Positions 36,245 to 45,575 are shown, counted from the first letter of the stretch. The stretch: 64,000 nucleotides of DNA from Paracoccaceae bacterium (GCA_026710155.1 JAPORQ010000003.1:1-64000), one strand, 5' to 3'. Notes: generated from the sequence alone by a model not told the origin. Numbers and translations: made by a program.

Positions 36245-36867
36245 TTTAGCATTTCCATTGTACGTTGAAGTATTTTTTGGGCCGATTCTTCTGGACCTGC
36301 TTCAGTGCATATTTCAAAACAACGATCAGGGTATTGCTTTGTCAGGGCAGTAAAATCATTGATGACCTGCATCAATCTTTCACTTGAGAGACTGCTTACT
36401 CTCCAGTCCCCCTCCTGTCGGCTATTTGTTCTTTGCAATGAAACTTCGGGATTGACCCTCAGAATGAAGGTAAGATCCGGATCGAGTTGGATGATTTTGG
36501 ATTGAAGAAATTCGATCAATTTACTCAAATCCTGTTTTCCCTGACTTTGATAGACACGAGTGGAATCAGTAAAACGATCACAAATTACAATTTTACCATC
36601 ATAAAGGGCAGGGAGGATTGTTTTTTCCACATGATCTTTTCTGGCAGCAAAGAACAGCAAGAGTTCGGTTAGATTTGACCAATTGTATTTGTTTTTTTCA
36701 ACCAGTATCTTACGCAGTTTTTCACTTCCAGCGGAGCCACCGGGTTCTCGGGTAACAATACAATCAAATCCCTTGCGGTTCAGGTTTTGTTGCAGAAGTT
36801 TGACCTGAGTGGATTTGCCTGCGCCATCAATTCCCTCGAATGTTATGAATTTTCCTTTGTAGGCCAT
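36241..36867 (-). CDS. tmk: Thymidylate kinase
   Basis: The 208-residue protein has P-loop FEGIDGAGKSTQ, the DRY-type motif as CDRFTDSTRVYQ, and TREPGGSAGSEKLR for substrate contact. It phosphorylates dTMP to dTDP. The ATG overlaps the stop of the upstream carboxypeptidase gene (TGATG) and the stop overlaps holB (ATGA), so three genes are tightly linked. The lid lacks unusual features. Confidence 0.96.
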   Translation of the reverse strand: MAYKGKFITFEGIDGAGKSTQVKLLQQNLNRKGFDCIVTREPGGSAGSEKLRKILVEKNKYNWSNLTELLLFFAARKDHVEKTILPALYDGKIVICDRFTDSTRVYQSQGKQDLSKLIEFLQSKIIQLDPDLTFILRVNPEVSLQRTNSRQEGDWRVSSLSSERLMQVINDFTALTKQYPDRCFEICTEAGPEESAQKILQRTMEMLK

Positions 36868-38048
36868 CAGCTAGCAGGTTCACTTTCTTCTGGAAAGTAT
36901 TTCCATATCAAGGACCTTATGGTCGCTTGAACCCGATCAATAACCGTCCCCGTTTTAATATCTTCAAGTGCAATCATGGGCACTTCAATCGTTTGGTCAA
37001 AATCTGGTATGACCACTTTCAAATTACCGATTTCATCACCTTTGTTTATTGGAGCGCTGGTAAAATTGTCCATATGTGCACTGACTTGAAGATTATCCTT
37101 GTTTGCAACAGGAATGAGGACAGATAAATCTTCCGCAAGTCCCAATCGAACCTCCTTACTGTTTCCAAGCCATACCGGAGCCGTGATTATTTCCTGTTCC
37201 TTCGCAATTAAAGTAACTTGTTTGAATTGGCGATAATACCATTCGATTATGGCTTCTCCCTCTTCACTCCTAAGATTAGAACTCGGAAGCCCATTGATGA
37301 CAAAAATTATTCTGCTGCCATCACGAATGGCGGATCCAACCAAACCATACCCGGCATCATTTGTATACCCGGTTTTCAGCCCATCGGCACCAGCCACATC
37401 TTTTTTCAGGAGTGGGTTTCGGTTGAACCTGTTTGCTGGAGCTCGATTGTCAAATGGGAACTCCTTTTCCGCGAAATATTTGTAATATTCTGGAAAATCA
37501 GAGATTAGCTTTCGCGCCAAAACGAATAAATCCCGACTGCTCATTTTTTGTTGTGGATCAGGCCACCCATTTGAATTTTTAAATGTTGAGTTGGTCAGGC
37601 CCAATTCCTTGGCCTTTTCATTCATCAATTGGACAAATCCCTTTTCATTGCCCGTAGGTGACAATGCCTCGGCCAAGACAACACAGGCATCATTTCCAGA
37701 TAATACCACAACACCGCGAATCAATTCTTCGACCGTGGGTCTGTCTGTCGTGTCCAAATACATTGTGGATCCGCCACGATACGATCTAAAGGCATAATCC
37801 GACACCAGCAATCGATCCTCCAGTTTGAATTTATTATCCTCCAAAGCTTCAAATACCATGTAGAGGGTCATGAGTTTGGAAAGTGATGCCGGCGGAAAAG
37901 GTAAATCGACATTTTTTTCAACCACTATAAACCCTGAATCAAAATCCCCGACAAGAATTGATTTGCCAGAAGTTTCAAATGAGCCAACCGGAAATGCAAT
38001 GGCTATAATTGCACATAAACAACTAAATGATTTGAGGAGAAATTTCAT
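36867..38048 (-). CDS. D-alanyl-D-alanine carboxypeptidase (PBP5/6 type)
   Basis: From ATG 38048 the product has 393 residues: a signal peptide (about 1-25), an S11 peptidase domain with SLSK (Ser55-Lys58), VLSGNDA (SxN) and DGLKTGYT (KTG), and a C-terminal PBP5_C-like beta domain ending in a weakly amphipathic tail that may anchor it to the membrane. It trims the terminal D-Ala from peptidoglycan stem peptides in the periplasm. The longer frame to 38126 adds residues before the signal peptide and is not preferred. It starts the minus-strand run into tmk-holB. A second S11 gene is at 53.3 kb. Confidence 0.93.
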   Translation of the reverse strand: MKFLLKSFSCLCAIIAIAFPVGSFETSGKSILVGDFDSGFIVVEKNVDLPFPPASLSKLMTLYMVFEALEDNKFKLEDRLLVSDYAFRSYRGGSTMYLDTTDRPTVEELIRGVVVLSGNDACVVLAEALSPTGNEKGFVQLMNEKAKELGLTNSTFKNSNGWPDPQQKMSSRDLFVLARKLISDFPEYYKYFAEKEFPFDNRAPANRFNRNPLLKKDVAGADGLKTGYTNDAGYGLVGSAIRDGSRIIFVINGLPSSNLRSEEGEAIIEWYYRQFKQVTLIAKEQEIITAPVWLGNSKEVRLGLAEDLSVLIPVANKDNLQVSAHMDNFTSAPINKGDEIGNLKVVIPDFDQTIEVPMIALEDIKTGTVIDRVQATIRSLIWKYFPEESEPAS

Positions 38049-38213
38049 AACCTCATTCCTGAATTTTCCTGGGACAGAACAAATATACAAATATTTACCT
38101 GATCTTCTTAAATTATAATATTCCAATTCTTATCTACCTTTGGAAAGAATTAAACCCCTAACATTTATGTCAAATCATATCTGTGGGTTGAATTCGTACC
38201 TTAAATCCACCTT

Positions 38214-38303
38214 GGAGGGGTGGCAGAGTGGTCTAATGCACCGGTCTTGAAAACCGGAGTGGGGGATTCTCCACCGTGGGTTCGAATCCCACCCCCTCCG
38301 CCA
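38214..38303 (+). tRNA. tRNA-Ser(UGA)
   Basis: A 90-nt class II tRNA: GGAGGGG acceptor with CCCCTCC, discriminator G and encoded CCA. The anticodon stem CCGGT/ACCGG encloses TTGAA with anticodon TGA. It has a long variable arm and GGTTCGAATCC T-arm. Confidence 0.95.
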
Positions 38304-38539
38304 TTGGCTGCACGCGAACTTTCGCATGCCCTTGTTTCACAACTGCAAAGCCTAGCATTTTGTTTTTTCCAGATTTTCAGTAATTCCGTCATTGGAATAA
38401 TTATGCTGAAATTACAGGGTTGTGTGCCAAACTAAATTGGAAATTCCATCGGGAGTTAAAGAAAATTTGATTGCCACCCATCAAGGTTCTGATAATATTG
38501 AATTTGAAAAAATGGCATCCCAGAGCGCTGAAATTAGAT
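38304..38539. other. Intergenic region after tRNA-Ser(UGA)
   Basis: No supported gene and no visible repeat of the tRNA 3' end, so no integration scar is evident. The region is AT-rich up to a small minus-strand ORF at 38540-38746. Confidence 0.4.
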
Positions 38540-38746
38540 TCAAATCATGTTGCTGAAAAGACAGAATCGGTGATCACACAAACTTGATGAGGTGTCGGAT
38601 ACAAAAAACTGGCGCGAACAACTCTGCCGAAGCGCATTATGAACCTGTGCGTCTATTCCGAGCTGTTGAATGACCTGCAAGGCCTGAGACCAGTTATTAG
38701 GCATTTGTTTCTCGGCGGGCATGACAGGCACAGTTTTTCTATCCAT
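38540..38746 (-). CDS. Small hypothetical ORF overlapping the transketolase-like stop
   Basis: A 68-codon frame starts with an ATG that shares bases with the TAA stop of the upstream transketolase-like gene (TAATG), an arrangement often seen in coupled genes. The first half (PNNWSQALQVIQQLGIDAQVHNALRQS) looks like a folded helical segment, while the second half does not. It may be the truncated start of a former downstream gene. No family was recognised. Confidence 0.25.
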   Translation of the reverse strand: MDRKTVPVMPAEKQMPNNWSQALQVIQQLGIDAQVHNALRQSCSRQFFVSDTSSSLCDHRFCLFSNMI

Positions 38747-41124
38747 TAAGTGATAGTGCCCATGGATTGGACGAGTTCCAAAGCCGTCGGCAATGCACTC
38801 TGTGCATGCTGAACAATGCTATCACGATTGATGCCGTAGTGACGATAGAGATCTTTGATTGTTCCAGTCTGTCCGAAGTGCTCCACCCCCAGTGGGATTG
38901 TCTTGTGTCCAGCAACAGAACCAAGCCATGAAAGTGTGGCTGGATGACCATCAACTACGGTGAGAAGGACACAGTGCTTCGGAAGACTTCCAAGCAGAGT
39001 TTCAATGTGACTTATGGCCTTCCGATTGCCGCGTGACCGGTCTCTTTGCGCGGCTGTCCAGCCAGCATTCAGGCGATCGGCAGATGTTACGCCCAAAACC
39101 CCCACGTCGCGCCGAATTTCAGCAAGTCGACCACCGGCTTCTATGGCTTCATTTGCAACAGCACCTTGGTAGGCTATAACAAGTTCACAATTTGGCCCCG
39201 GCTTTCGTAGCCAATAGGCGCCATCAATTGTACCTTGCTTGAAAGCATCATCTGATCGCTTGAATGGCTGTTCAAGCGGATTTGTTGTGAGCCTCAAGTA
39301 AACAGAACCACCTGTTTCATCTCTCAACCATGTCCGTTCATCCGGATCATCTTCACCATTACGTTGCATATAGCTAAACGACCATTCCATGATTACTGAG
39401 AGTTCATCAGCAAAGGCGGGCTCGAACGAGGCAAGGCCGTCTTGAGCCATACCGGTTAATTGCGTCCCGATGGATTGATGCGCTCCACCTTCTGGTGCCA
39501 AGGTTATTCCAGATGGTGTGCCGACAATCATGAAGCGGGCATCCTGATAACAAGCATAGTTGAGCGCATCAAGACCACGATGGACAAAAGGATCATAGAC
39601 TGTTCCGATAGGGATTAAGCGTTTACCCCATAAACTGTGTGACAAACCAGCCGCACCAAGTAACAGAAACAGGTTCATTTCAGCGATGCCAAGCTCAATG
39701 TGTTGACCATCAGGAGCAAAGTTCCATTTGGCTGTCGAAGGAATACGATGCTCAATAAAAGCGTCTTTCAATTCTTCTCGAGAGAATAGCCTGCATCGGT
39801 TGACAAAAGGTCCAAGACTTGTGGTACCTGTGACATCAGGTGATGTGGTCATTATGCGAGAGGCAAGTTCGCTTTTGCCTTTTGCCAACTCATCAAGAAT
39901 CTTGCCGAACGCAGCTTGAGTGGAGATTTCTCGTTGGGAACTGAAATTGATCTCGGGAACAGTTATCTGGGCATCAGAAAATCGTCTTGATCCTTTTGTA
40001 AAAAATGGAACATGATTGAGAAAGTTTTTCAATTCATCAACTTTTTGAACGGAGGCAAAAGGCTCCCATTCCTGCCCTTTTTGCACACCCATATGGGCTT
40101 GCCATTCTTCCATTTGAGCTTTTGTCATCAAGCCGCCATGATTGTCCTTGTGGCCAGCAATCGGGGTACCCCAACCTTTGATCGTATAGGCCAGAAAACA
40201 GGTCGGGCGGTCGTGATCAATAGCTGCAAATGTCTCTGCCATAGTGTGAACGCAATTGCCACCAAGGTTTTCCATCAAAGCCGCAAGTTCATTGTCAGTC
40301 CGGCGTTCCAGAAGTGCTGTTACATCACCTTGATCGCCTAGATCGTCCATAAGACGATTGCGCCAGACTTCACCACCCATGTAAGTGAACGCTGAATATT
40401 CAGCGTTTGGACAGGCATCAATCCAGTACCGAAGTTTTTCACCTCCTGGTTCCTTAAAGGCCTTACGTTGTAATGCGCCATACTTGGCTTTGACCACATC
40501 CCAGCCAAAGGCATCAAAAACTTTTTCAATGCGCTCAAACAACCCTTCCCTGACAATACCATCCAACGATTGCCGATTATAGTCAATGATCCACCAAGTG
40601 TTGCGGAGGTTGTTCTTCCAGCCCTCCTGCAATACCTCGTAAACATTGCCTTCATCCATTTCAGCATCACCAACCAAAGCAACCATTCGCCCTTTTTTTA
40701 TTTCCTTGCCCCAGTCTTTCGCGGCAATAAAATCTTGTACCAAGGAGGCAAGTGCGGTAATTCCGACACCTAGTCCGACAGAGCCAGTCGAAAAGTCGAC
40801 ATCATCAACATCTTTGGTACGGCTTGGATAAGACTGAGCACCTCCATACCCTCGAAAATTTTTTATCCTTTCGAGGGACTGGTTACCCATGAGATAATGC
40901 ATTGCGTGGAAAATTGGCGAAGCGTGGGGTTTAACCGCGACCCTGTCTTCCGGTTTCAAAACTGAAAAATACAATGCTGTCATAATCGAAACCATGGAAG
41001 CAGAAGAGGCCTGATGACCACCAATCTTTATAGCGTCTTCCTGGGACCGGATGTGGTTGGCATGATGGATCATCCAATGCGAGAGCCAAAGCACGCGCTG
41101 TTCGATAGTTTTAAGATGATCCAT
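38746..41124 (-). CDS. Transketolase / pyruvate dehydrogenase E1-like TPP enzyme
   Basis: The 792-residue protein has a TPP-binding N-terminal part (GHQASSASMVSIMTALYF, LVGDAEMDEGNVYEVLQ with the GDG-like Mg motif as GDAEMDEGN, and DYNRQSLDG). A middle pyrimidine-binding domain (HIELGIAEMNLFLLLGAAG, with a catalytic Glu) and a transketolase C-terminal domain follow. It belongs to the AceE/homodimeric E1 branch (COG2609), shorter than AceE of E. coli. The reaction is probably oxidative or non-oxidative decarboxylation of a 2-oxo acid; the substrate is unknown. There are no E2/E3 partners nearby. A 68-codon ORF overlaps its stop. Confidence 0.8.
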   Translation of the reverse strand: MDHLKTIEQRVLWLSHWMIHHANHIRSQEDAIKIGGHQASSASMVSIMTALYFSVLKPEDRVAVKPHASPIFHAMHYLMGNQSLERIKNFRGYGGAQSYPSRTKDVDDVDFSTGSVGLGVGITALASLVQDFIAAKDWGKEIKKGRMVALVGDAEMDEGNVYEVLQEGWKNNLRNTWWIIDYNRQSLDGIVREGLFERIEKVFDAFGWDVVKAKYGALQRKAFKEPGGEKLRYWIDACPNAEYSAFTYMGGEVWRNRLMDDLGDQGDVTALLERRTDNELAALMENLGGNCVHTMAETFAAIDHDRPTCFLAYTIKGWGTPIAGHKDNHGGLMTKAQMEEWQAHMGVQKGQEWEPFASVQKVDELKNFLNHVPFFTKGSRRFSDAQITVPEINFSSQREISTQAAFGKILDELAKGKSELASRIMTTSPDVTGTTSLGPFVNRCRLFSREELKDAFIEHRIPSTAKWNFAPDGQHIELGIAEMNLFLLLGAAGLSHSLWGKRLIPIGTVYDPFVHRGLDALNYACYQDARFMIVGTPSGITLAPEGGAHQSIGTQLTGMAQDGLASFEPAFADELSVIMEWSFSYMQRNGEDDPDERTWLRDETGGSVYLRLTTNPLEQPFKRSDDAFKQGTIDGAYWLRKPGPNCELVIAYQGAVANEAIEAGGRLAEIRRDVGVLGVTSADRLNAGWTAAQRDRSRGNRKAISHIETLLGSLPKHCVLLTVVDGHPATLSWLGSVAGHKTIPLGVEHFGQTGTIKDLYRHYGINRDSIVQHAQSALPTALELVQSMGTIT

Positions 41125-41558
41125 TTTGGCTTGATCTCATAAACTGCGGCATGAATTTGGAACTATAACCTTTAAGTGCCGTTGCATATCCCAAAGGGGT
41201 ATTCAGAACTTCTGGTAGATTACTTGCTTGAATGTTCAAATTCTTATTTCGTTTCAATCATTTACCCTTTCCATTTTATTAAAACCCCATTCTCTCAACA
41301 TGCCACTTGCAGGGTATTTGCTATTTTATTGAGCCAGTCAGGATTTGAGTTGTCTTCTTTGTAATTTGTTTCCTGCTTCATATCATAATATTCTCATTAT
41401 TGTAACTTTTGGCTACTGGAAACTCATTTCTATCCAAAATTCAAGGACGATTTATATAAGGAGGTTTCCAGTCAAATCACAGGCTATATTTCGCTCGCAA
41501 AAATGGTATTCTGACCATGTTGAGAAAGTTGGTAAAATGATATTTGAAATAGCAATGC
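41125..41558. other. Intergenic region upstream of the Fic operator array
   Basis: About 430 bp, AT-rich, no convincing ORF on either strand. It should contain the promoter of the transketolase-like gene on the minus strand. Confidence 0.4.
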
Positions 41559-41654
41559 AGTGAATAATAGTCCTATTCACTGAATATTTTGCGGTGATTG
41601 TTCTTGAATTTGCGGTGAATAGCGCTTATAATCACCTTGAATTATGCGGTGATT
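41559..41654. promoter_or_regulatory. Array of six GTGAAT/GTGATT half-sites upstream of the Fic gene
   Basis: Within 96 bp there is an inverted pair AGTGAATA (41559-41566) / TATTCACT (41574-41581). Direct copies GCGGTGATT (41591-41599) and GCGGTGAAT (41612-41620) follow, and then a second inverted pair AATCACC (41630-41636) / GGTGATT (41648-41654). The last site ends three bases before the Fic ATG. The layout looks like an operator bound by a dimeric HTH regulator, perhaps the Fic protein's own C-terminal winged helix. Confidence 0.6.
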
Positions 41655-41657
41655 ATT

Positions 41658-42767
41658 ATGTGGATTCATGAACATCAAAACTGGCCAAACTTTACTTGGG
41701 ATATAGAAAAACTTTTCCCCAGATTAGTAGATATTCGTTATCGACAGGGGCGATTACTTGGTCGATTGGAAGGTCTTGGATTCGAACTTAAGCTCGAAGC
41801 GAGCTTGCGGACACTAACCAACGACATAGTCAAATCTTCAGCCATTGAAGGTGAAAACTTGAATACTGAAGAGGTTCGTTCCTCCATTGCTCGCAGACTT
41901 GGTATCGATATTGCCGGACTTATTCCTTCAAGTCGGGATGTTGAAGGCATCGTTGAAATGATGCTGGATGCAACGCAGAAATACTATATGCCATTGACAA
42001 AAGATCGTCTTTTTGATTGGCATGCGGCATTATTCCCCAGTGGGCGAAGTGGAATGCATAAAATTACCGTTGGAGACTGGCGCTCTACTCACTCAGGTTC
42101 CATGCAGGTTATTTCTGGTCCACTTGGTAAAGAAAAGGTTCACTTTGAAGCACCGGGTTCAGACCGTCTTGATAAAGAAATGCATGCATTTCTTGCATGG
42201 TTTACCAAAGGGAGTGAGATTGATCCAGTCATTAGGGCCGGTATTGCTCACCTATGGTTTGTTACCATTCACCCGTTTGAGGATGGGAATGGCAGAATAG
42301 CCAGAGCCATAGGAGATATGGCACTGGCTCGTGCGGATGAAACACAAAACCGTTTTTACAGCCTATCTTCGCAGATTGAGGCAGAACGAATGAATTACTA
42401 TGAACAACTTGAGAAACAGCAGCGTTCGACACCTGACATAACTGATTGGTTGACATGGTTCCTGGATTGTTTGGGTAGAGCGATTGATAATTCAGAAACG
42501 ACTCTCAGCAATGTTTTATATAAGGCACGACTTTGGGATACGATCAATCAAAAGCCCGTAAATGATCGTCAACGCTTGATTATAAACCGTATGCTTGAAG
42601 ATGGTTTCAAGGGTTACATGAATACCTCGAAATATGCCAAAATGGCCAAATGCTCAAACGATACAGCCCTGCGGGATATTCAAGAGTTGAAGAACAGGGG
42701 AGTCTTCATACAAAATCCAGGTGGTGGACGAAGTACGAGTTACAGGCTTCCAGATCAAGTGGTTTAG
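41658..42767 (+). CDS. Class II Fic-domain protein with N-terminal DUF4172 and C-terminal wHTH
   Basis: From ATG 41658 (369 residues): residues about 1-90 match DUF4172 (MWIHEHQNWPNFTWD, GRLLGRLEGLGF). The inhibitory motif SSAIEG (Ser60, Glu64) marks class II Fic, where the Glu blocks ATP. The Fic core is HPFEDGNGRIARA (205-217) with the catalytic His. The last 80 residues form a winged helix (YAKMAKCSNDTALRDIQELKNRG). Such enzymes AMPylate proteins, with the Glu as self-inhibition. The wHTH and the repeated sites directly upstream suggest it controls its own transcription. It stands alone between non-coding stretches and has no partner antitoxin gene. Confidence 0.9.
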   Translation: MWIHEHQNWPNFTWDIEKLFPRLVDIRYRQGRLLGRLEGLGFELKLEASLRTLTNDIVKSSAIEGENLNTEEVRSSIARRLGIDIAGLIPSSRDVEGIVEMMLDATQKYYMPLTKDRLFDWHAALFPSGRSGMHKITVGDWRSTHSGSMQVISGPLGKEKVHFEAPGSDRLDKEMHAFLAWFTKGSEIDPVIRAGIAHLWFVTIHPFEDGNGRIARAIGDMALARADETQNRFYSLSSQIEAERMNYYEQLEKQQRSTPDITDWLTWFLDCLGRAIDNSETTLSNVLYKARLWDTINQKPVNDRQRLIINRMLEDGFKGYMNTSKYAKMAKCSNDTALRDIQELKNRGVFIQNPGGGRSTSYRLPDQVV

Positions 42768-43072
42768 TAACTTTTCCAACCAAGAAAAAGTGGGTTTAAA
42801 GATTAAGATAAGAACTGGATTGATTAATAATAATGATCTGATATGTGGGTATAACTTGCCTCTTCGTGCAATAAACAAACCAAAACCGTAATTTTCGGAA
42901 TAATTTAATTTGCTTTGTGAAAGTACCCAATGCTTCTATTTGATCGGATATCTGGTCGAATAAGCAAACAATTATTTTGCCAAAGCAAAAGACAGAAAAA
43001 GTATAAAACCCTGACAAATTATTCGATATCAAGTAATTGGAATTAATATTCCAAACAAAAAAAGACACAAAC
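42768..43072. other. Intergenic region between Fic and the hot-dog dehydratase gene
   Basis: About 300 bp of AT-rich DNA. No gene, hairpin with T-run or repeat was recognised. Confidence 0.4.
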
Positions 43073-43915
43073 ATGGCAGTCAAGGACAAATCAGACCTGC
43101 AAAGTTGGATAGGTCATGAAATGATTTTGGAAGACAAGTTAAGATTGGAACCCGCTCATTTCATGCAAGCAACCCTGGATCGCAAACCAACAATTCGTCT
43201 CGGTGACTCCTTGCCCCCACTCTGGCATTGGCTATATTTTCTTGAAGCAAAAACCATTGGTGAACTTGGACGCGAGGGCCATCCCAAAACCGGAGGATTT
43301 CTACCTCCCGTTGAATTACCGCGGAGGATGTGGGCAGGAGGACGGTTTGAATTCATAAATTCCCTTCAGTTTGGGAAAGAAGCAACAAAACATTCTACAA
43401 TTACATCCGTCATGGAAAAGGAAGGGCGTTCTGGAAAACTTTGCTTTGTTACAATCAAGCATAATATTTGCCAAGAGGGACGGAGCTCCGTCATTGAAGA
43501 ACATGATATTGTATATCGGGAAGACCCATTATCAGGTGAACCCAAATCCGAACCAAATCCTACTTCGATGCCGGTTGATTTCTCTGAAACGATCCATCCT
43601 TCTGAGGTCATGCTGTTTAGGTATTCTGCCTTGACCTTTAACGGCCATCGAATTCATTATGATGTTGATTTTGCTCGAAGTGTAGAGGGTTATGAAGGGT
43701 TGGTTTTTCATGGTCCATTAACCGCCACCTTGCTAATTGACTTGGCCTTGCGGCAAACTGGCAAACAACCAAAACAATATTCTTTTAGGGCCTTGGCACC
43801 ACTCGCGGGAATTATACCCTTTGAAATTGCCGGAAAGGAAGTTGATGACAGTCTGGATTTATGGGCAATACGAAATGATGGTGTAATTGCCATGTCGGCG
43901 CAGGTAGTTTTCTGA
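43073..43915 (+). CDS. FAS1/HTD2-like hot-dog dehydratase
   Basis: The 280-residue protein has a first hot-dog half that starts KSDLQSWIGHEMILEDKL and a second half with the MaoC-like site RYSALTFNGHRIHYDVDFAR and VFHGPLTATLLIDL. This double hot-dog design is that of FAS1-like dehydratases, including mesaconyl-C4-CoA hydratase and mitochondrial HTD2. It probably hydrates or dehydrates an acyl-CoA or acyl-ACP. ATG 43073 is preferred because the added residues of the longer frame (43037) do not fit the family. It is a single gene with no partners beside it. Confidence 0.8.
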   Translation: MAVKDKSDLQSWIGHEMILEDKLRLEPAHFMQATLDRKPTIRLGDSLPPLWHWLYFLEAKTIGELGREGHPKTGGFLPPVELPRRMWAGGRFEFINSLQFGKEATKHSTITSVMEKEGRSGKLCFVTIKHNICQEGRSSVIEEHDIVYREDPLSGEPKSEPNPTSMPVDFSETIHPSEVMLFRYSALTFNGHRIHYDVDFARSVEGYEGLVFHGPLTATLLIDLALRQTGKQPKQYSFRALAPLAGIIPFEIAGKEVDDSLDLWAIRNDGVIAMSAQVVF

Positions 43916-43952
43916 GTATGTTCTTGTCTTCAGAAGTTATCGGATTTTCCAA

Positions 43953-44146
43953 GTGCTTGAATCATAAGTCATAAAAACTGGCAATTTTAGTCAACCTTTC
44001 ATAATTTCAGAGCATTATTTGTACCAAAGACGGGCTATTCCTTTCTGCATTTTCAGACAAAAAACCATTTTCGGTTCCAAGTCAGTCCTGAATTTCGGGC
44101 CAGGCAGCATCATTTCCATTGTTTTTGTGACTTGTGATCCAAGCAC
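43953..44146. mobile_element. 194-bp MITE-like element
   Basis: The left end GTGCTTGAATCATAAGTC (43953-43970) and right end GACTTGTGATCCAAGCAC (44129-44146) are inverted repeats with a few mismatches. Internal sequence (AAAACCATTTTCGGTTCC onward) matches the inside of the MITE at 5882-6021. No target duplication is evident. It contains no ORF. Confidence 0.55.
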
Positions 44147-44147
44147 C

Positions 44148-44168
44148 AGGAGCCTGTACCATTGGTCC
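44148..44168 (+). repeat. Single MITE end (left-end like)
   Basis: AGGAGCCTGTACCATTGGTCC resembles the left end of the MITE at 5882-6021 (AGAGCCTGTTCCATAAGTCC). No matching right end was found nearby, so this is a broken or nested copy. Confidence 0.45.
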
Positions 44169-44214
44169 CGAAAACAACAAACGGTTTTGAAACATCGTAT
44201 TTTTTGGGGATTAC

Positions 44215-44277
44215 ATACTAAAGTGACCAGTTCTCTCCGGCGAGGTAATTTGGTGCAAATTTGCTGATTTTACCCAA
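44215..44277. repeat. About 60-bp dispersed repeat (copy 2)
   Basis: Near-identical to 5609-5672, with one extra A after ACTAA and a few substitutions. It lies between MITE fragments and the broken SRAP gene. Confidence 0.7.
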
Positions 44278-44320
44278 ATCCCAAAAAATGGTGCTTATAT
44301 ACCTGGCTAGCCATAATCGG

Positions 44321-45016
44321 TTATTTCTCCTTGAACAGGGATTCCGCAATCGCTTTTGTCCTTTGGTGAATTTCTTCGGTAATTGCCTTGTTTTCGTTGG
44401 TTGAAGGTATCTCCTTCTCCCGATTTTCCACACTTTTTGGTGTTTCGGCCTGGAGGATCGCCATCAAATCCCCTGTCAGGCTGTCCGGTTGCAACCAGGT
44501 GGCAAAATCCTTGGCACCGACAACCACGGGCTGCCGGTGGTGAATGGTCCGGAGATCGGGAATCGCCGCCCGGGTCAGCAGGGTGAAGCAGGCTGTCCCG
44601 TCCTGATTCTCCCAAATGCCGGCCATGGCCATCGGCCGACCTGTCTTCAGTCGCATGTGAGAGGGTTGCTTGCCATTTCCACGTTTTTGCCACTCAAACC
44701 AGCCAGTTGCCGGCACCAGGGCACCGCCGGTGCCGGAAAGCCCCGCGAAAGGATGGCTTGTCGGCGACCGTTTCCGAACGGGCATTGATCAGGCGGGAAC
44801 TGCCGGGCCTGTCGAGATTCCAGAATGGCACCAGTCCCCAGGTCTGCCTGTTCAGGACAAGACAGCCATCCGTGTCATGGTGTCCGGTGACAAAATCTTG
44901 GCCGGGCGTACCATTGCATCTTGGTGGCAGGTCGGGAATACCGGCGTCTGTGGGGAGGCGCCGAACATCTCCCTGACCTTGATGGCGGTTACATCCTGGG
45001 CAAAGCGGCTACACAT
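44321..45016 (-). pseudogene. SRAP (YedK/HMCES) gene with two frameshifts
   Basis: Translation from ATG 45016 gives MCSRFAQDV, with the catalytic Cys2 that crosslinks to abasic DNA sites. About residue 50 the match jumps to another frame (WGLVPFWNLDRPGSS, RLINARSETV), and near 44720 to a third (LVPATGWFEWQKRGNGKQP, then IHHRQPVVV). All family landmarks are present but in three frames, so two frameshifts split the gene. SRAP proteins shield abasic sites in single-stranded DNA and are often linked to SOS genes, which fits the UmuD-like gene eight bases upstream. If the shifts are sequencing errors the gene would be whole. Confidence 0.7.
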
Positions 45017-45023
45017 GTTCCGA

Positions 45024-45530
45024 TCACCGTGACCGTCCCACAAACCGCACTATGCTGGCAGTGACCATGCCTTGTATTTCGGTGCCGGGTGTGGCGGCAA
45101 GGTTGGGATGGTCCGGATGGCCTGATCGCAGATACCAGCTGTTTCCGGACCTGACCAGCCGCCTGACCATGTAATCACCATCGAATATGGCCAGGACAAT
45201 CATGCCCGACCGAGCTTGAGTGCTGCGATCCACCAAAAGGATTGAGCCGTCAGGAATGCCGGCTTCCCGCATGCTGTCACCACTGGCCCGAAAGAGGGAG
45301 GTGGCTGACGGGCGGGCCACCAGCAGGTCAAGGGTCCGTTCGAGATAATCATTGGCCTGTGATGGAAAACCGGCCTCGACCGGCGAGGCATAGAAGGGCA
45401 ATTCCGGATGTGGACGTTTCCCGTCCCACATGGATTCCCTGACAGGAATTTCGTTGTTTCGGCAATGCTGTTCCATTCCCTGTCCATTAATCATTCGTCT
45501 GCAAACGTCAAGATCCAGCTTGTTTTTCAC
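45024..45530 (-). CDS. UmuD-like S24 peptidase with Lys-to-Arg change
   Basis: The 168-residue protein has the UmuD pattern: cleavage region EAGFPSQANDYLE (Ala53-Gly54), a SATSLF strand, the nucleophile segment ASGDSMREAGI (Ser86), DGSILLVDR and then DYMVRRLVR, where UmuD and LexA have V-Lys-(K/R). The catalytic Lys is Arg123 here, so self-cleavage is doubtful. UmuD is the SOS-regulated partner of translesion polymerase V; no umuC is near. The frame is about 30 residues longer than UmuD at the N-terminus, so ATG 45431 is another possible start. The broken SRAP gene follows with a short gap. Confidence 0.75.
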   Translation of the reverse strand: MKNKLDLDVCRRMINGQGMEQHCRNNEIPVRESMWDGKRPHPELPFYASPVEAGFPSQANDYLERTLDLLVARPSATSLFRASGDSMREAGIPDGSILLVDRSTQARSGMIVLAIFDGDYMVRRLVRSGNSWYLRSGHPDHPNLAATPGTEIQGMVTASIVRFVGRSR

Positions 45531-45575
45531 ATGAATTGGGTGCAGGTTTCACCGTCATTTGGTAACATACAAAAA

